From: Spirochaetia bacterium
Lineage (GTDB): Bacteria; Spirochaetota; Spirochaetia; DTKZ01
Direction: 5' to 3'
Length of the DNA stretch: 21,829 bases
NCBI GenBank assembly: GCA_031270615.1
Contig: JAISXE010000392.1
Coordinates: 1-21,829 of the forward strand
The translations under genes were made by a program, and so were the position numbers. Shown piece by piece: positions 7,848 through 15,289 of this stretch. The first letter of the stretch is position 1. Every line of letters starts with the position of its first letter. The notes under the pieces were generated by a model. That model worked only from the letters and a program-made list of their open reading frames with translations, made no database searches and was not told the DNA's origin.

Positions 7848-8816
7848 ATGAAAAAGATTGTGTGCCTTGCCGTCACACTCGCGGTACTGGCGGGCGGGCT
7901 TTTCGCCGGAGGCGGCGGGGAATACCCCGCACGCAATATCGAAGCGATTGTGGGATATTCCGCGGGTGGTTCCACCGATTTAGGAACGCGAGGCCTTTTT
8001 GAGGCGGCAAGTTCGGAACTCCCCAAAGGAGTCAATTTCGTTGTATCCAATGTCGTCGGAGACGCAGGGCTTATCGGCTTCAACAAGTTTTTGCAGGCAA
8101 AACCCGACGGCTACACGCTGATGGCGGCGAATATCGATATAGCCATCAACTATGCAATCGGAAGAACAAAAATTTCGATAGACGACTGGATTCCCGTAGG
8201 CTGCGCGTTCTACGATCCCTACGGGCTTATCACAGGCAATAGCCCAAACTATAAAACCTTCAAGGAATTCATCGAGTACGCCAAAGCCCATCCAGGGCAG
8301 GTTACCATGGGGCATTCCGGGCTGGGCGGCACCCCCCAGATACTGACTTCCGCGATAGAAAAACATTTCGGCGTAAGTTTCAAATACGTCCCCTACAACA
8401 GTTCGGCGGACTGCGCCGTTGCCATCGTGGCCGGCGACATTGAAGCCAGCGTAAGTCAGGCAACGCCCGCGTTAAGCCAAATAAAAGCCGGCAACATACG
8501 GCTGCTTACGATGTTCAGCGATAAAAGGTCGGGCCTGTGGCCGGATACCCCCGTTGCCAAGGAATACTATCCCGATTTCGACAACAAGTTTGTCGCCTGG
8601 GGTTTTGTCGCGGTGCCCAAAGGCACGCCCCCCGAAATCATAAAATACCTGGAAGGCGTTTTTGACAAGGCAAGGGCCAAGCCCGAATACAAAAAAATCG
8701 TGGCAAATCTGAACCAGGACGTAGCGCCCATCGATTCCAAAGACATGGCCGCCTTCATCAAGGGCCAGTACGATCTTTACGCTGAAATATGCAAAGACAT
8801 GAAGGTCACCAAATAG
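7848..8816 (+). CDS. tctC: Tripartite tricarboxylate transporter solute-binding protein
   Basis: 322 residues from the ATG at 7848, chosen because GGAGG stands 5 nt before it; the in-frame ATG at 7836 overlaps that site. It is the periplasmic binding protein (TctC/Bug family) that delivers an organic anion to the TctA/TctB membrane pair. The signal peptide MKKIVCLAVTLAVLAGGLFA has no lipobox Cys at its end. Family motifs: GYSAGGSTDLGTR near the mature N-terminus, the DAGLIGFNKF loop, KPDGYTLM, then SGLGGTPQ and YVPYNSSADCAVAIVAGDIE. The ligand cannot be read; TctC-family proteins bind citrate, other di- and tricarboxylates and some non-carboxylate compounds. It is the first gene of a C-B-A cassette, separated from tctB by 385 bp of repeats. 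Confidence 0.92.
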   Translation: MKKIVCLAVTLAVLAGGLFAGGGGEYPARNIEAIVGYSAGGSTDLGTRGLFEAASSELPKGVNFVVSNVVGDAGLIGFNKFLQAKPDGYTLMAANIDIAINYAIGRTKISIDDWIPVGCAFYDPYGLITGNSPNYKTFKEFIEYAKAHPGQVTMGHSGLGGTPQILTSAIEKHFGVSFKYVPYNSSADCAVAIVAGDIEASVSQATPALSQIKAGNIRLLTMFSDKRSGLWPDTPVAKEYYPDFDNKFVAWGFVAVPKGTPPEIIKYLEGVFDKARAKPEYKKIVANLNQDVAPIDSKDMAAFIKGQYDLYAEICKDMKVTK

Positions 8817-8896
8817 AATTTTCCGGGCGCCTTTTTGGCGCTCCGCGCCAAAAACCCAGGATGCATGGGCGAGCAACGAGCGAAGCGAGTGACCAG

Positions 8897-8961
8897 CCGG
8901 GCTTTCCGGGGGTTCCGTCCGGCCGCATTCGCGGCCGGACCGCTTCGCGCCCCTCCAATCC
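8897..8961 (+). repeat. 65-bp direct repeat, copy 2
   Basis: Partner of 7552-7616 (62 of 65 identical). Here the GC-rich hairpin is perfectly paired over 10 bp. Confidence 0.85.
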
Positions 8962-9018
8962 AGGTTGCATGGGCGAGCAGCAATTCTGTCTTCAGAATTG
9001 CGACCAGCCCCTGGCGCG
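8956..9018 (+). repeat. 63-bp direct repeat, copy 2
   Basis: Identical to 7642-7704. It overlaps the end of the 65-bp repeat by the 6 bp CAATCC, whereas in cluster A the two blocks are separated by 25 bp (7617-7641). Confidence 0.9.
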
Positions 9019-9137
9019 CCCAGGGTGGCGGGGCTGGTTTCCCAAAGGCGCACCACCCGGTCCACAAGGCATAAAAAGCCGCCCCGCGGCGGGCCGTTAT
9101 GGAAATCACCGAGGGCGGTTTTTCACGCGCCTTTTCC

Positions 9138-9176
9138 GGGCGGGAGACAATCCTGTACCAGGATTGTCTCCCGCCC
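9138..9176 (+). repeat. Perfect 18-bp stem-loop just upstream of tctB
   Basis: The left arm GGGCGGGAGACAATCCTG is followed by loop TAC and its exact complement. It is the longest stem in the window, 25 nt before the tctB start codon. It is followed at 9172-9186 by an inverted copy of the module word CAGGTTGCATGGGCG. There is no T-run, so a simple terminator is unlikely. It may protect the tctC 3' end or reduce tctB/tctA expression. Confidence 0.85.
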
Positions 9177-9201
9177 ATGCAACCTGTTATGGAGGATAAT
9201 C

Positions 9202-9654
9202 TTGAAACGGTGCAACATCATTCTTATCATCATCATGCTCCTTATCGCGGGCGGGGTTTTTTACCAAACACAGGACATGCCCGATGAGGTTTTCGGCACG
9301 CTGGGCGCCGCGTACTGGCCCAGATTCATCGCGGTTGTGCTGCTCATTTTTACCGTTTTACTGTCTATTCAAACGATTTTCTCAAAATCCGATTCCCCCT
9401 CGCCAATAAATTTTAAAAGCGGGGGAATAAAAAGGGTTTTTGCCCTTTTCGGCATATTAATCGCCTTCGGCATCGCGCTCCCCATTCTAGGGTTTCTATT
9501 CTCCTCGTTTTTGTTTATTATTGCCGTCATGCTCGTCATGGGCGAAAAAAAGAAATCATGGATATTCTGGTCAAGTGTCGGAATCACGGCGGGAATATAT
9601 GTGATTTTCGACTACCTGCTAAAACTGATGTTACCCCGACCCTTTTTCATGTAA
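9202..9654 (+). CDS. tctB: Tripartite tricarboxylate transporter small membrane subunit
   Basis: 150 residues. The start is TTG at 9202, preceded by GGAGG with 6-nt spacing and reading LKRCNIILIII. Longer in-frame starts run back through the repeat cluster and are not credible. Four hydrophobic segments are visible (about residues 4-18, 34-53, 70-110 as two, and 120-140), as usual for TctB, with the family-typical GAAYWPRFIAVVLLIF after the first loop. A basic KKKSW stands between segments 3 and 4. TctB is the small partner of TctA in the inner-membrane unit and its exact role is poorly defined. tctA follows after 37 nt. The low-quality start codon and the upstream stem-loop may keep its level below that of TctC. 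Confidence 0.88.
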   Translation: MKRCNIILIIIMLLIAGGVFYQTQDMPDEVFGTLGAAYWPRFIAVVLLIFTVLLSIQTIFSKSDSPSPINFKSGGIKRVFALFGILIAFGIALPILGFLFSSFLFIIAVMLVMGEKKKSWIFWSSVGITAGIYVIFDYLLKLMLPRPFFM

Positions 9655-9691
9655 GTAAGAAGGAAGATTCGGATAGCAAGGAGGCCTTTCT

Positions 9692-11212
9692 ATGGAAAAC
9701 GTAATAACCGCCTTTTCCAATCTATTCAATCCTCTCTATATGTCTATAATTGCCGGAGGAACTTTGTGCGGAATTTTTGTGGGGGTCATGCCCGGCCTGT
9801 CCTCGGTCATGGGCCTGACAATCATGCTCCCCATAACCTTCACGTTAAAAGGCGAAGGCGGCATCCTCATGATGCTCGGTATTTTCTGCGGTGCCATTTA
9901 CGGGGGATCGATTACCGCCTGCCTTTTAAATACTCCGGGAACGGCAAATTCCGCGGCAACCTGCCTTGATGGATATCCACTCGCGGTAAAATACGGCCAA
10001 GCCAGCCGCGCCCTGGGACTTTCGACCTACGCCTCCACTTTTGGCGGCATTTTCTCCGCGATTATGCTTCTGTGGACAGCGCCCATGCTGGCAAAAATCG
10101 CGCTCAAATTCAGCCCCGCCGAATATTTCGGATTAATGGTTTTCGGAATCAGCATTGTCACCGGCCTTTCGGGAAAAAACGTTATAAAAAGCATGCTGGG
10201 CGCGTGTCTGGGGCTGCTGCTTGCCACAATAGGCGTCGATTCCATTTCAGGAATATACCGCTTTACCTTCGACACCGTTTTTCTGGGCGGCGGAATCTCA
10301 TTTATTCCCGTACTCATAGGGTTATTCGCCTTTTCCCAGGGCCTTATAAGCGTTGAAGAAGAATTCGGAAAAAAAGGCCAGAAGGCAGCCAACGTAAACC
10401 TCAAGGGGCTTCTTCCCTCTTTTGCGGATATAAAAGTGACATTCCCCACCGTTATCCGATCCAGTATCATCGGTACCATTATCGGGGCAATTCCGGGAAC
10501 AGGCGGCGATATCGCGTCCTGGCTTGGGTACAACGAAGCCAAACGCTGGTCAAAACACCCCGAAAAATTCGGCGACGGTGCCATTGATGGCATCGTCGCG
10601 CCCGAATCCGCAAACAACGCGGTATCAGGCGGCGCTTTAATTCCCCTGCTTACCCTCGGCATTCCCGGCGATTCGGGAACCGCCATTATGCTTGGCGCTT
10701 TCATGATGCAGGGCCTTATTCCCGGACCGCTTCTTTTTACCGAACAAACAGCAAAGGTTTACACCATCATTTTCGGACTGTTTGCCGCGAACATCATGAT
10801 GGGTTTTTTCGGTTTCGCGGGCATACGGATGTTCGCAAAAATCATACAAATTCCCAAAACCATTATGACACCGATGATTTTCGTCTTCTGTTTTGTCGGG
10901 ACGTACGCCATGAATCATGACATGAACGACATTATCCTGATGATTGTCGCCGGGGTCGTAGGTTTCTTTATCCTGAAACTGGATTTTTCCATACCCCCAA
11001 TCATCCTAGGCATGATTTTGGGGCGTCCTGCGGAGGAAAATTTACGAAGAAGTCTTGTGCTATCAAACGGAGACCCGCTTGTTTTCTTTAAAAGACCGAT
11101 TTCCTGCGCGTTGATCATCATCGCGCTGTTATCGCTGTTCTACCCCTTTGTTCTTCCCTGGATCAGAAAGAAGATCGCACTGAAAAGGAACGGTTCAAAA
11201 CCACAGGAGTAA
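9692..11212 (+). CDS. tctA: Tripartite tricarboxylate transporter large membrane subunit
   Basis: 506 residues, normal length. Polytopic inner-membrane permease with about a dozen hydrophobic segments; in characterised systems it uses a cation gradient to import the anion handed over by TctC. TctA signatures are plain: GVMPGLSSVMGLTIMLPITF near residue 30, the second half-repeat GAIPGTGGDIASWLGYNEAK near 265, followed by the APESANNAVSGGALIPLL and LGIPGDSGTAIMLGAF stretch. These are the conserved Gly/Pro-rich loops of the family. The ATG is preceded by AAGGAGG with 7-nt spacing. Third-position A/T use looks higher than in the neighbouring minus-strand genes, as in tctB. The stop lies 6 nt from the end of the convergent ispG and no terminator is visible. 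Confidence 0.95.
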   Translation: MENVITAFSNLFNPLYMSIIAGGTLCGIFVGVMPGLSSVMGLTIMLPITFTLKGEGGILMMLGIFCGAIYGGSITACLLNTPGTANSAATCLDGYPLAVKYGQASRALGLSTYASTFGGIFSAIMLLWTAPMLAKIALKFSPAEYFGLMVFGISIVTGLSGKNVIKSMLGACLGLLLATIGVDSISGIYRFTFDTVFLGGGISFIPVLIGLFAFSQGLISVEEEFGKKGQKAANVNLKGLLPSFADIKVTFPTVIRSSIIGTIIGAIPGTGGDIASWLGYNEAKRWSKHPEKFGDGAIDGIVAPESANNAVSGGALIPLLTLGIPGDSGTAIMLGAFMMQGLIPGPLLFTEQTAKVYTIIFGLFAANIMMGFFGFAGIRMFAKIIQIPKTIMTPMIFVFCFVGTYAMNHDMNDIILMIVAGVVGFFILKLDFSIPPIILGMILGRPAEENLRRSLVLSNGDPLVFFKRPISCALIIIALLSLFYPFVLPWIRKKIALKRNGSKPQE

Positions 11213-11218
11213 TGGCCG

Positions 11219-12256
11219 CTACATCCCATCCAGTTCCGCGAAAAAAAACTCGATGGCCTCCTCCTCCGGCAGGCTGCGGACCATCTGCCCGCGCCGGAAG
11301 ATCATGGCCTTGTTCCCCGCGCCCGTTATGCCCAAGTCGGCGTGCCGCGCCTCGCCGGGGCCATTCACCACGCAGCCCATAACCGCGACCGTCAGGTTTT
11401 TGTCCAAAGCCATAAGCCGCCTTTGGGTTTTCGCAAGAAAGCCGTGCACGTCAAAGCCCGCGCGCCCGCACCTGGGGCAGCTTACCAGCCGTATGCCTTT
11501 TTTCCGCAGGCCCAGGGCGGAAAGTATTTCCCGCGCGGTAAGCACCTCCGCCTCGCTCGTGTCCGACAGGGAAACCCTCAGCGTGTTTCCTATGCCCTCC
11601 GCGAGCAGGCTGGAAAAGGCCAGCGTGCTGCGCACGACGCCCGGAATAAGGGGGCCCGCCTCGGTGACACCTATATGAAGCGGATAGGCGAAGCGCCGCG
11701 CGAAAAGCCTGTTGGCGGCCACGGTGCTTTCCGTGTCGGAGGATTTCAGCGATATGACGATGTTCCCAAAGCCCAGGCTTTCCAGCACCTCGATTTCTTC
11801 CTCCGCCGCCTTCACCATCGCCGCGGCGCTGTCCGCCTCATCCGCCAGATGCTTTGGAAGCGAGCCGTGGTTCACCCCCACCCGGATGGGGATGTTTTTA
11901 TCCAAAGCCTTGCGGACGACTTCCTCCACCTTCCACCTCGCGCCTATGTTGCCCGGGTTGATGCGTATCTTCGCGATGGGGAAATCCATGCAGCGCAGCG
12001 CCAGTTTGTGGTCAAAGTGGATGTCCGCCACAAGGGGAATGGCCACCCGCCGCGCCAAGCCGCCCAGGACTTCGGCGCTCCCCATGTCGGGAACCGCGAA
12101 ACGCAGGATGTCGCAGCCCAGGGAGGCAAGGCCGCCCACCTCGGCCACAAGCTCCTCCGTAAGCCCGGAAAGGGGCTTCTTCCACATCGACTGGATGCTA
12201 AGAGGGGAATTCCCGCCCACCGGCAGGGAGCCTACCAGGACGGTTTTTGTCTGCAT
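11219..12256 (-). CDS. ispG: (E)-4-hydroxy-3-methylbut-2-enyl-diphosphate synthase
   Basis: 345 residues from the ATG at 12256. IspG (GcpE) reductively converts MEcPP to HMBPP in the MEP isoprenoid pathway, using a [4Fe-4S] cluster. The TIM-barrel half starts with VLVGSLPVGGNSPLSIQSM and includes VADIHFDHKLAL, KIRINPGNIGA and GVNHGSL. The C-terminal cluster domain has SCPRCGR and GCVVNGPGEA, giving three Cys and the Glu ligand. In-frame starts upstream exist, a GTG at 12283 with GGGAGG 10 nt before it and 12310, but they overlap the V-ATPase terminator. The ATG gives the usual N-terminus, although its own Shine-Dalgarno sequence is weak. It lies downstream of atpK and may be reached by read-through. 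Confidence 0.95.
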   Translation of the reverse strand: MQTKTVLVGSLPVGGNSPLSIQSMWKKPLSGLTEELVAEVGGLASLGCDILRFAVPDMGSAEVLGGLARRVAIPLVADIHFDHKLALRCMDFPIAKIRINPGNIGARWKVEEVVRKALDKNIPIRVGVNHGSLPKHLADEADSAAAMVKAAEEEIEVLESLGFGNIVISLKSSDTESTVAANRLFARRFAYPLHIGVTEAGPLIPGVVRSTLAFSSLLAEGIGNTLRVSLSDTSEAEVLTAREILSALGLRKKGIRLVSCPRCGRAGFDVHGFLAKTQRRLMALDKNLTVAVMGCVVNGPGEARHADLGITGAGNKAMIFRRGQMVRSLPEEEAIEFFFAELDGM

Positions 12257-12283
12257 GGCGCGCGCTGGCCCTTTCTCAAGCAC

Positions 12284-12324
12284 AAAAAAACCGCCTCCCG
12301 CGCAAAGCAACGCGGGAAACGGTT
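12284..12324 (-). terminator. Rho-independent terminator of the V-ATPase operon
   Basis: On the minus strand AACCG-TTT-CCCGCG, an 8-nt loop, then CGCGGG-AGG-CGGTT, followed by a run of seven T. It begins 13 nt after the atpK stop and ends 28 nt before the ispG ATG, so it also forms the ispG leader in any read-through transcript. Confidence 0.8.
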
Positions 12325-12337
12325 ATCCGTTTTCTTT

Positions 12338-12787
12338 TCAGGCGGCGGTCATGGTGTTCAAAAGAAGCATCAGGAAGACCATGACGAAAAGGGCAACGGT
12401 TTCCACGAGACCGACAACGAGGATGTAGTTGGCAAAGCCTTTCCCCGTTTCGGCGAAAGCATCGGAGGCTGCGGCCCCCGCGACTCCCTGAAACCACGCG
12501 GAAACGCCCATCGCGATTCCGCCAAAAACACCGGCGCCAAGAATGATGGCGGAATCCAGCGCGGTAACCATCGCGCTATACTGATTCATCAGAATAAGGC
12601 CGTAGATAGTCTGGGTCATGGGAGCGCCGACGAAGGAAAAAAGGAGAAAGGGCGCCGGCCTGTTTTGAATATAACACTTCTTCCACGCACCGATGGCGGA
12701 CGAACCCGCCACCCCGACACCTATTCCCGATCCCACCGCGCCAAGCGCCATAAAAGCCGCCAGACCAATCAAACCAGCATTTTGCAT
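12338..12787 (-). CDS. atpK: V-type ATPase subunit K (c-ring proteolipid)
   Basis: 149 residues forming four membrane helices, a duplicated hairpin. It builds the rotating membrane ring. The ion-carrying Glu is present only in helix 4 (E129, in GLVETVALF). The first half has MTQTIYG instead, as in Na+ V-ATPases. T58, Q59, Y62, Q100 and E129 line up with Thr64, Gln65, Tyr68, Gln110 and Glu139 of E. hirae NtpK, with constant offsets of 6 and 10. The ATG has AAGGAG 8 nt upstream. It is the last gene of the operon, with the terminator directly behind it. Confidence 0.96.
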   Translation of the reverse strand: MQNAGLIGLAAFMALGAVGSGIGVGVAGSSAIGAWKKCYIQNRPAPFLLFSFVGAPMTQTIYGLILMNQYSAMVTALDSAIILGAGVFGGIAMGVSAWFQGVAGAAASDAFAETGKGFANYILVVGLVETVALFVMVFLMLLLNTMTAA

Positions 12788-12824
12788 ACCATATTCTCCT
12801 TGTTCAAATATATAATTCTATACG

Positions 12825-14678
12825 TCAACTTGCCTGTGCGTTTTCTTCTTTTTCCCTGAAGGGACTGTAAGCGAAACCGCTCCACTCCAGCCCCAGATGG
12901 TTCGAGAATTCCAGCACATTCAAGCGTACACCATGAACGACAACCGACAGGACGCACATACCCATATTCAGGGTATGGCCCAAAATGATAACGAGGATTC
13001 CGGGCACAATGAACGCGCCCCCCGCGGACATGATCCCCTGAGCCATATTGTTGAAACTTTCGGCAATCGCCAGCCCCGCGAGGCCCACGGCGAAAAGCCG
13101 GACGTATGAAATAATATCGGCGAAAACCGAAATGCAGCCCAGCGTCGTCGGAATAAACTGGGCAAGCCCCATCAAGAGGCCTTTCAGGAAATTCCCCTCC
13201 TGCTGGGAAAAAAGCAACACAAAAACATAGCCCATCCCAATCGCGATGTAGGCCCAGGGGGGAATGGGGAATTTGACCTTGTCGATAAGCATATTCAGGA
13301 CAACGGTAAAAAGCCCCAGAAGCAGGCCCAGATATCCCAGGTGGACAAGGGCTTTTATCCTAGGCGTCTGGCGGAGATCGTGGAAGAAATTCCAGGTCCG
13401 CGCTATGCACAGATGGACCAGCGCCAGGACAAAACAGACAAGCTGGACGTTTTTCTGCTCCGAAAGCCAGGGGATATACACAAGGGAGAAAGGCTTTAGC
13501 TGTGTAATATCAATGCCCGCGCCCTCCTTGAGGGCCTTGCCGATCCCGAAGTAGTTGCAGCTCACCGCGCCCCAGATAAAGGTACACAGGCCCATCACGA
13601 TAAAGAGGATGAAGGCGTCGGGCATATACCCGAGTTTTTTGCGGGTCTTCAGGCCGAAGAAAATCGAAGCCGAAAGGAACAGCAGGGCGTAGCCCGCGTC
13701 CCCGATAATCATGGCCACGAAAACGCTGAAAAACAGGATAAAGAAAAAGCTGATGTCCCTTTCCCGGTAGCCGGGGACAAGCCCCAGAAAATCCATGACC
13801 GGCTTGATAAGTCGCACGGGTTTGGGGTTTTGGAGGAGCGTCGGAACAACGTCGTCCTCCGTAGGATCGTCTATCAAAAGCGCCCAGCCTTCCTTCGCGG
13901 CCGCCGCCTGTAAGTCGCCGGTCTTGGTTTCAGGGACGAAACCCTGGAGGTACGCGAGTTTTTCCTCCGCAGGAACAAGGTCGGCCGCCGTCTGCTCGAA
14001 CTCCGCGCGGACGCGCAGCCTCCCTGCCTCGGCCCGCAGCGCGTCCTGGCAGGGGCCGTAGCCGTCTATTTGGCGGCTCAGGGATTGCGCGCCCTCCTGT
14101 TTTTCCGCGAGGGTTTCCCTGAGCCGGGAAAGGCTTTTCGCGGGCAGGGGTATGGATTCAAAGCCCGATGGAAAGGCCGCCGCGTCTCGCGCAAGCGCCA
14201 GGATGCCGGTTTTTTCCTTGTCCGCGAAAACCGTGTAGGAAAGGCCGGGAAACGCGAATTTTTTGAGGTCCTTTTTCCCGATTTCATACATGCGCGCGAA
14301 AACGCCGCGCGCCGAAAGCACTGCCAGCGTTTCGGGGTCAAAGTCCCCCCAGGGTTCATACCTGTCGATTTCGCGGGCGATTCTGTCGGCCTCCTCGCGG
14401 AGGACCCTGCGCTGTTCGGCAAGCTCCGCGATTGCCGCCGCCAGTTTCAGGGGGTCCTCAGAAGAACAGGCGCGGGCGGCCTCCTTTTTTTTCTCTGGGG
14501 GAAACGCGGCAAGCGCGCGTTCCACGAGGGAGATGTTTTCCCGCACCGTCTCAAGCTCCAGGCTGGATTTCCCCGCGCCCTGCACATGCAGGACGCCCGC
14601 CTTCCGCAGCCCCTCGATGGCCTCCCGGCGGCGCGATTCAAGCATGACAAGCGAAACCTTTTTCATTGGTACTATCAT
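12825..14678 (-). CDS. atpI: V-type ATPase subunit I (a-type stator)
   Basis: 617 residues. The N-terminal half (about 1-320) is cytoplasmic and largely coiled coil, binding the peripheral stalks. The C-terminal half has seven or eight membrane helices that line the ion half-channels. The essential channel Arg is R527 in SYVRLFAVGLAGLAIA, and a second conserved Arg, R585, lies in HGVRLNVLEFSNH. Its ATG overlaps the atpD stop by 4 nt (ATGA), with GGAG about 10 nt upstream, so the two are translationally coupled. A second in-frame ATG (MKKVSL) lies four codons later. Confidence 0.96.
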   Translation of the reverse strand: MIVPMKKVSLVMLESRRREAIEGLRKAGVLHVQGAGKSSLELETVRENISLVERALAAFPPEKKKEAARACSSEDPLKLAAAIAELAEQRRVLREEADRIAREIDRYEPWGDFDPETLAVLSARGVFARMYEIGKKDLKKFAFPGLSYTVFADKEKTGILALARDAAAFPSGFESIPLPAKSLSRLRETLAEKQEGAQSLSRQIDGYGPCQDALRAEAGRLRVRAEFEQTAADLVPAEEKLAYLQGFVPETKTGDLQAAAAKEGWALLIDDPTEDDVVPTLLQNPKPVRLIKPVMDFLGLVPGYRERDISFFFILFFSVFVAMIIGDAGYALLFLSASIFFGLKTRKKLGYMPDAFILFIVMGLCTFIWGAVSCNYFGIGKALKEGAGIDITQLKPFSLVYIPWLSEQKNVQLVCFVLALVHLCIARTWNFFHDLRQTPRIKALVHLGYLGLLLGLFTVVLNMLIDKVKFPIPPWAYIAIGMGYVFVLLFSQQEGNFLKGLLMGLAQFIPTTLGCISVFADIISYVRLFAVGLAGLAIAESFNNMAQGIMSAGGAFIVPGILVIILGHTLNMGMCVLSVVVHGVRLNVLEFSNHLGLEWSGFAYSPFREKEENAQAS

Positions 14679-15274
14679 GAGGCCTTCTCCACTACTTTCT
14701 TTTTGGCGATCTTTCCCCGCACAACCGCCGCCGTCTGCTGGTCGCCCAAATAAATGCGGATCTTCCTGATGTTGTCCTTGGTTTCGGGAATCTTCACCTT
14801 CTCGAAAAGGTTCACCCGCTGGCTGGTTATCCGCAGTTCCTGGTTCAAAAGCTTCACCTGCTCCTGGAGTATCCCCAGTTCCGTCTCAAGGGCGATAAGG
14901 TTTTTCATCGCCGCGATGCCGGCGTCAAGCCACAGGGGCGTTTCAAAAAGGTCGTATGCAATGTCCTCGTAGGCGATGGACTTGAAAACGGGAATGTCCA
15001 CGCCCGCGATGTTCCCGGTTTCAGTTTCAAGCCTGGCGATTTTCACCAGGCCGACGATATCCTGCTCTTCGCCAAAAAGCTCGATCCAGGAGTCAATCCC
15101 CCCCCGGACTTCTTCGCGGGCCGTCCGCTTTTCCCGTTCCTGCTGCTCCACGGTCCTGATGACCATCTGCAACTGCTGCTTTTTCAGTTGCAGGGTCGGC
15201 AGGTACCGCTCGAAGCGCTTTAAGGCGTCTTTCTGTTTTTTCAGCTCGTTCTTCGTGAACTTAATCGCGGGCAT
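14675..15274 (-). CDS. atpD: V-type ATPase subunit D (central shaft)
   Basis: 199 residues, the usual size. It is a long antiparallel coiled coil that rotates inside the A3B3 head. The N-terminal helix reads FTKNELKKQKDALKRFERYL with the typical LKKQQLQM continuation, and the C-terminal helix contains LGILQEQVKLLNQELRITSQ and ends shortly after a conserved VNLFEKVKIP. The ATG at 15274 has AAGGAA 5 nt upstream. There is a 15-nt gap from atpB and a 4-nt overlap with atpI. No subunit F, its usual partner at the shaft base, is encoded in the operon. Confidence 0.96.
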   Translation of the reverse strand: MPAIKFTKNELKKQKDALKRFERYLPTLQLKKQQLQMVIRTVEQQEREKRTAREEVRGGIDSWIELFGEEQDIVGLVKIARLETETGNIAGVDIPVFKSIAYEDIAYDLFETPLWLDAGIAAMKNLIALETELGILQEQVKLLNQELRITSQRVNLFEKVKIPETKDNIRKIRIYLGDQQTAAVVRGKIAKKKVVEKAS

Positions 15275-15289
15275 GGCGTTTCCTTAGGA

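Larger units (their letters stand above)
8832..9040 (+). repeat. Palindromic-module cluster B (tctC-tctB gap)
   Basis: Contains 8832-8854 (arms TTTTTGGCGC and GCGCCAAAAA, loop TCC); 8876-8890 (ACGAGC-GAA-GCGAGT, which folds only with G-A pairs); 8917-8940 (arms GTCCGGCCGC and GCGGCCGGAC, loop ATTC, perfect); 8980-9001 (arms GCAATTCTG and CAGAATTGC, loop TCTT); and a nested CCAGCCC/GGGCTGG structure ending near 9037. The word TGCATGGGCGAGCA occurs twice, each time followed by a different hairpin and then GACCAGCC. Compared with cluster A the modules are reordered. No gene lies here. Confidence 0.85.

Noticed and set aside
7653..9100. Recurring small frames reading MHGRAAILSSELRPAP and CMGEQQFCLQNCDQPLA
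   Set aside because: They are translations of the 63-bp palindromic repeat in different frames. They have no Shine-Dalgarno sequence, and their recurrence is explained by the DNA repeat.
9138..9176. Rho-independent terminator after tctC
   Set aside because: The stem is strong, but it is followed by CATGCAACC rather than a T-run, and tctB begins 25 nt later.
8965..9201. Upstream extension of tctB to an ATG at 8965
   Set aside because: The extension is encoded by the repeat cluster and would add about 79 residues before the first membrane helix. The TTG at 9202 has a good Shine-Dalgarno sequence and gives normal TctB length.
11342..12859. A 505-codon plus-strand open frame
   Set aside because: It is antisense to ispG and atpK, with a low-complexity basic translation and no motif.
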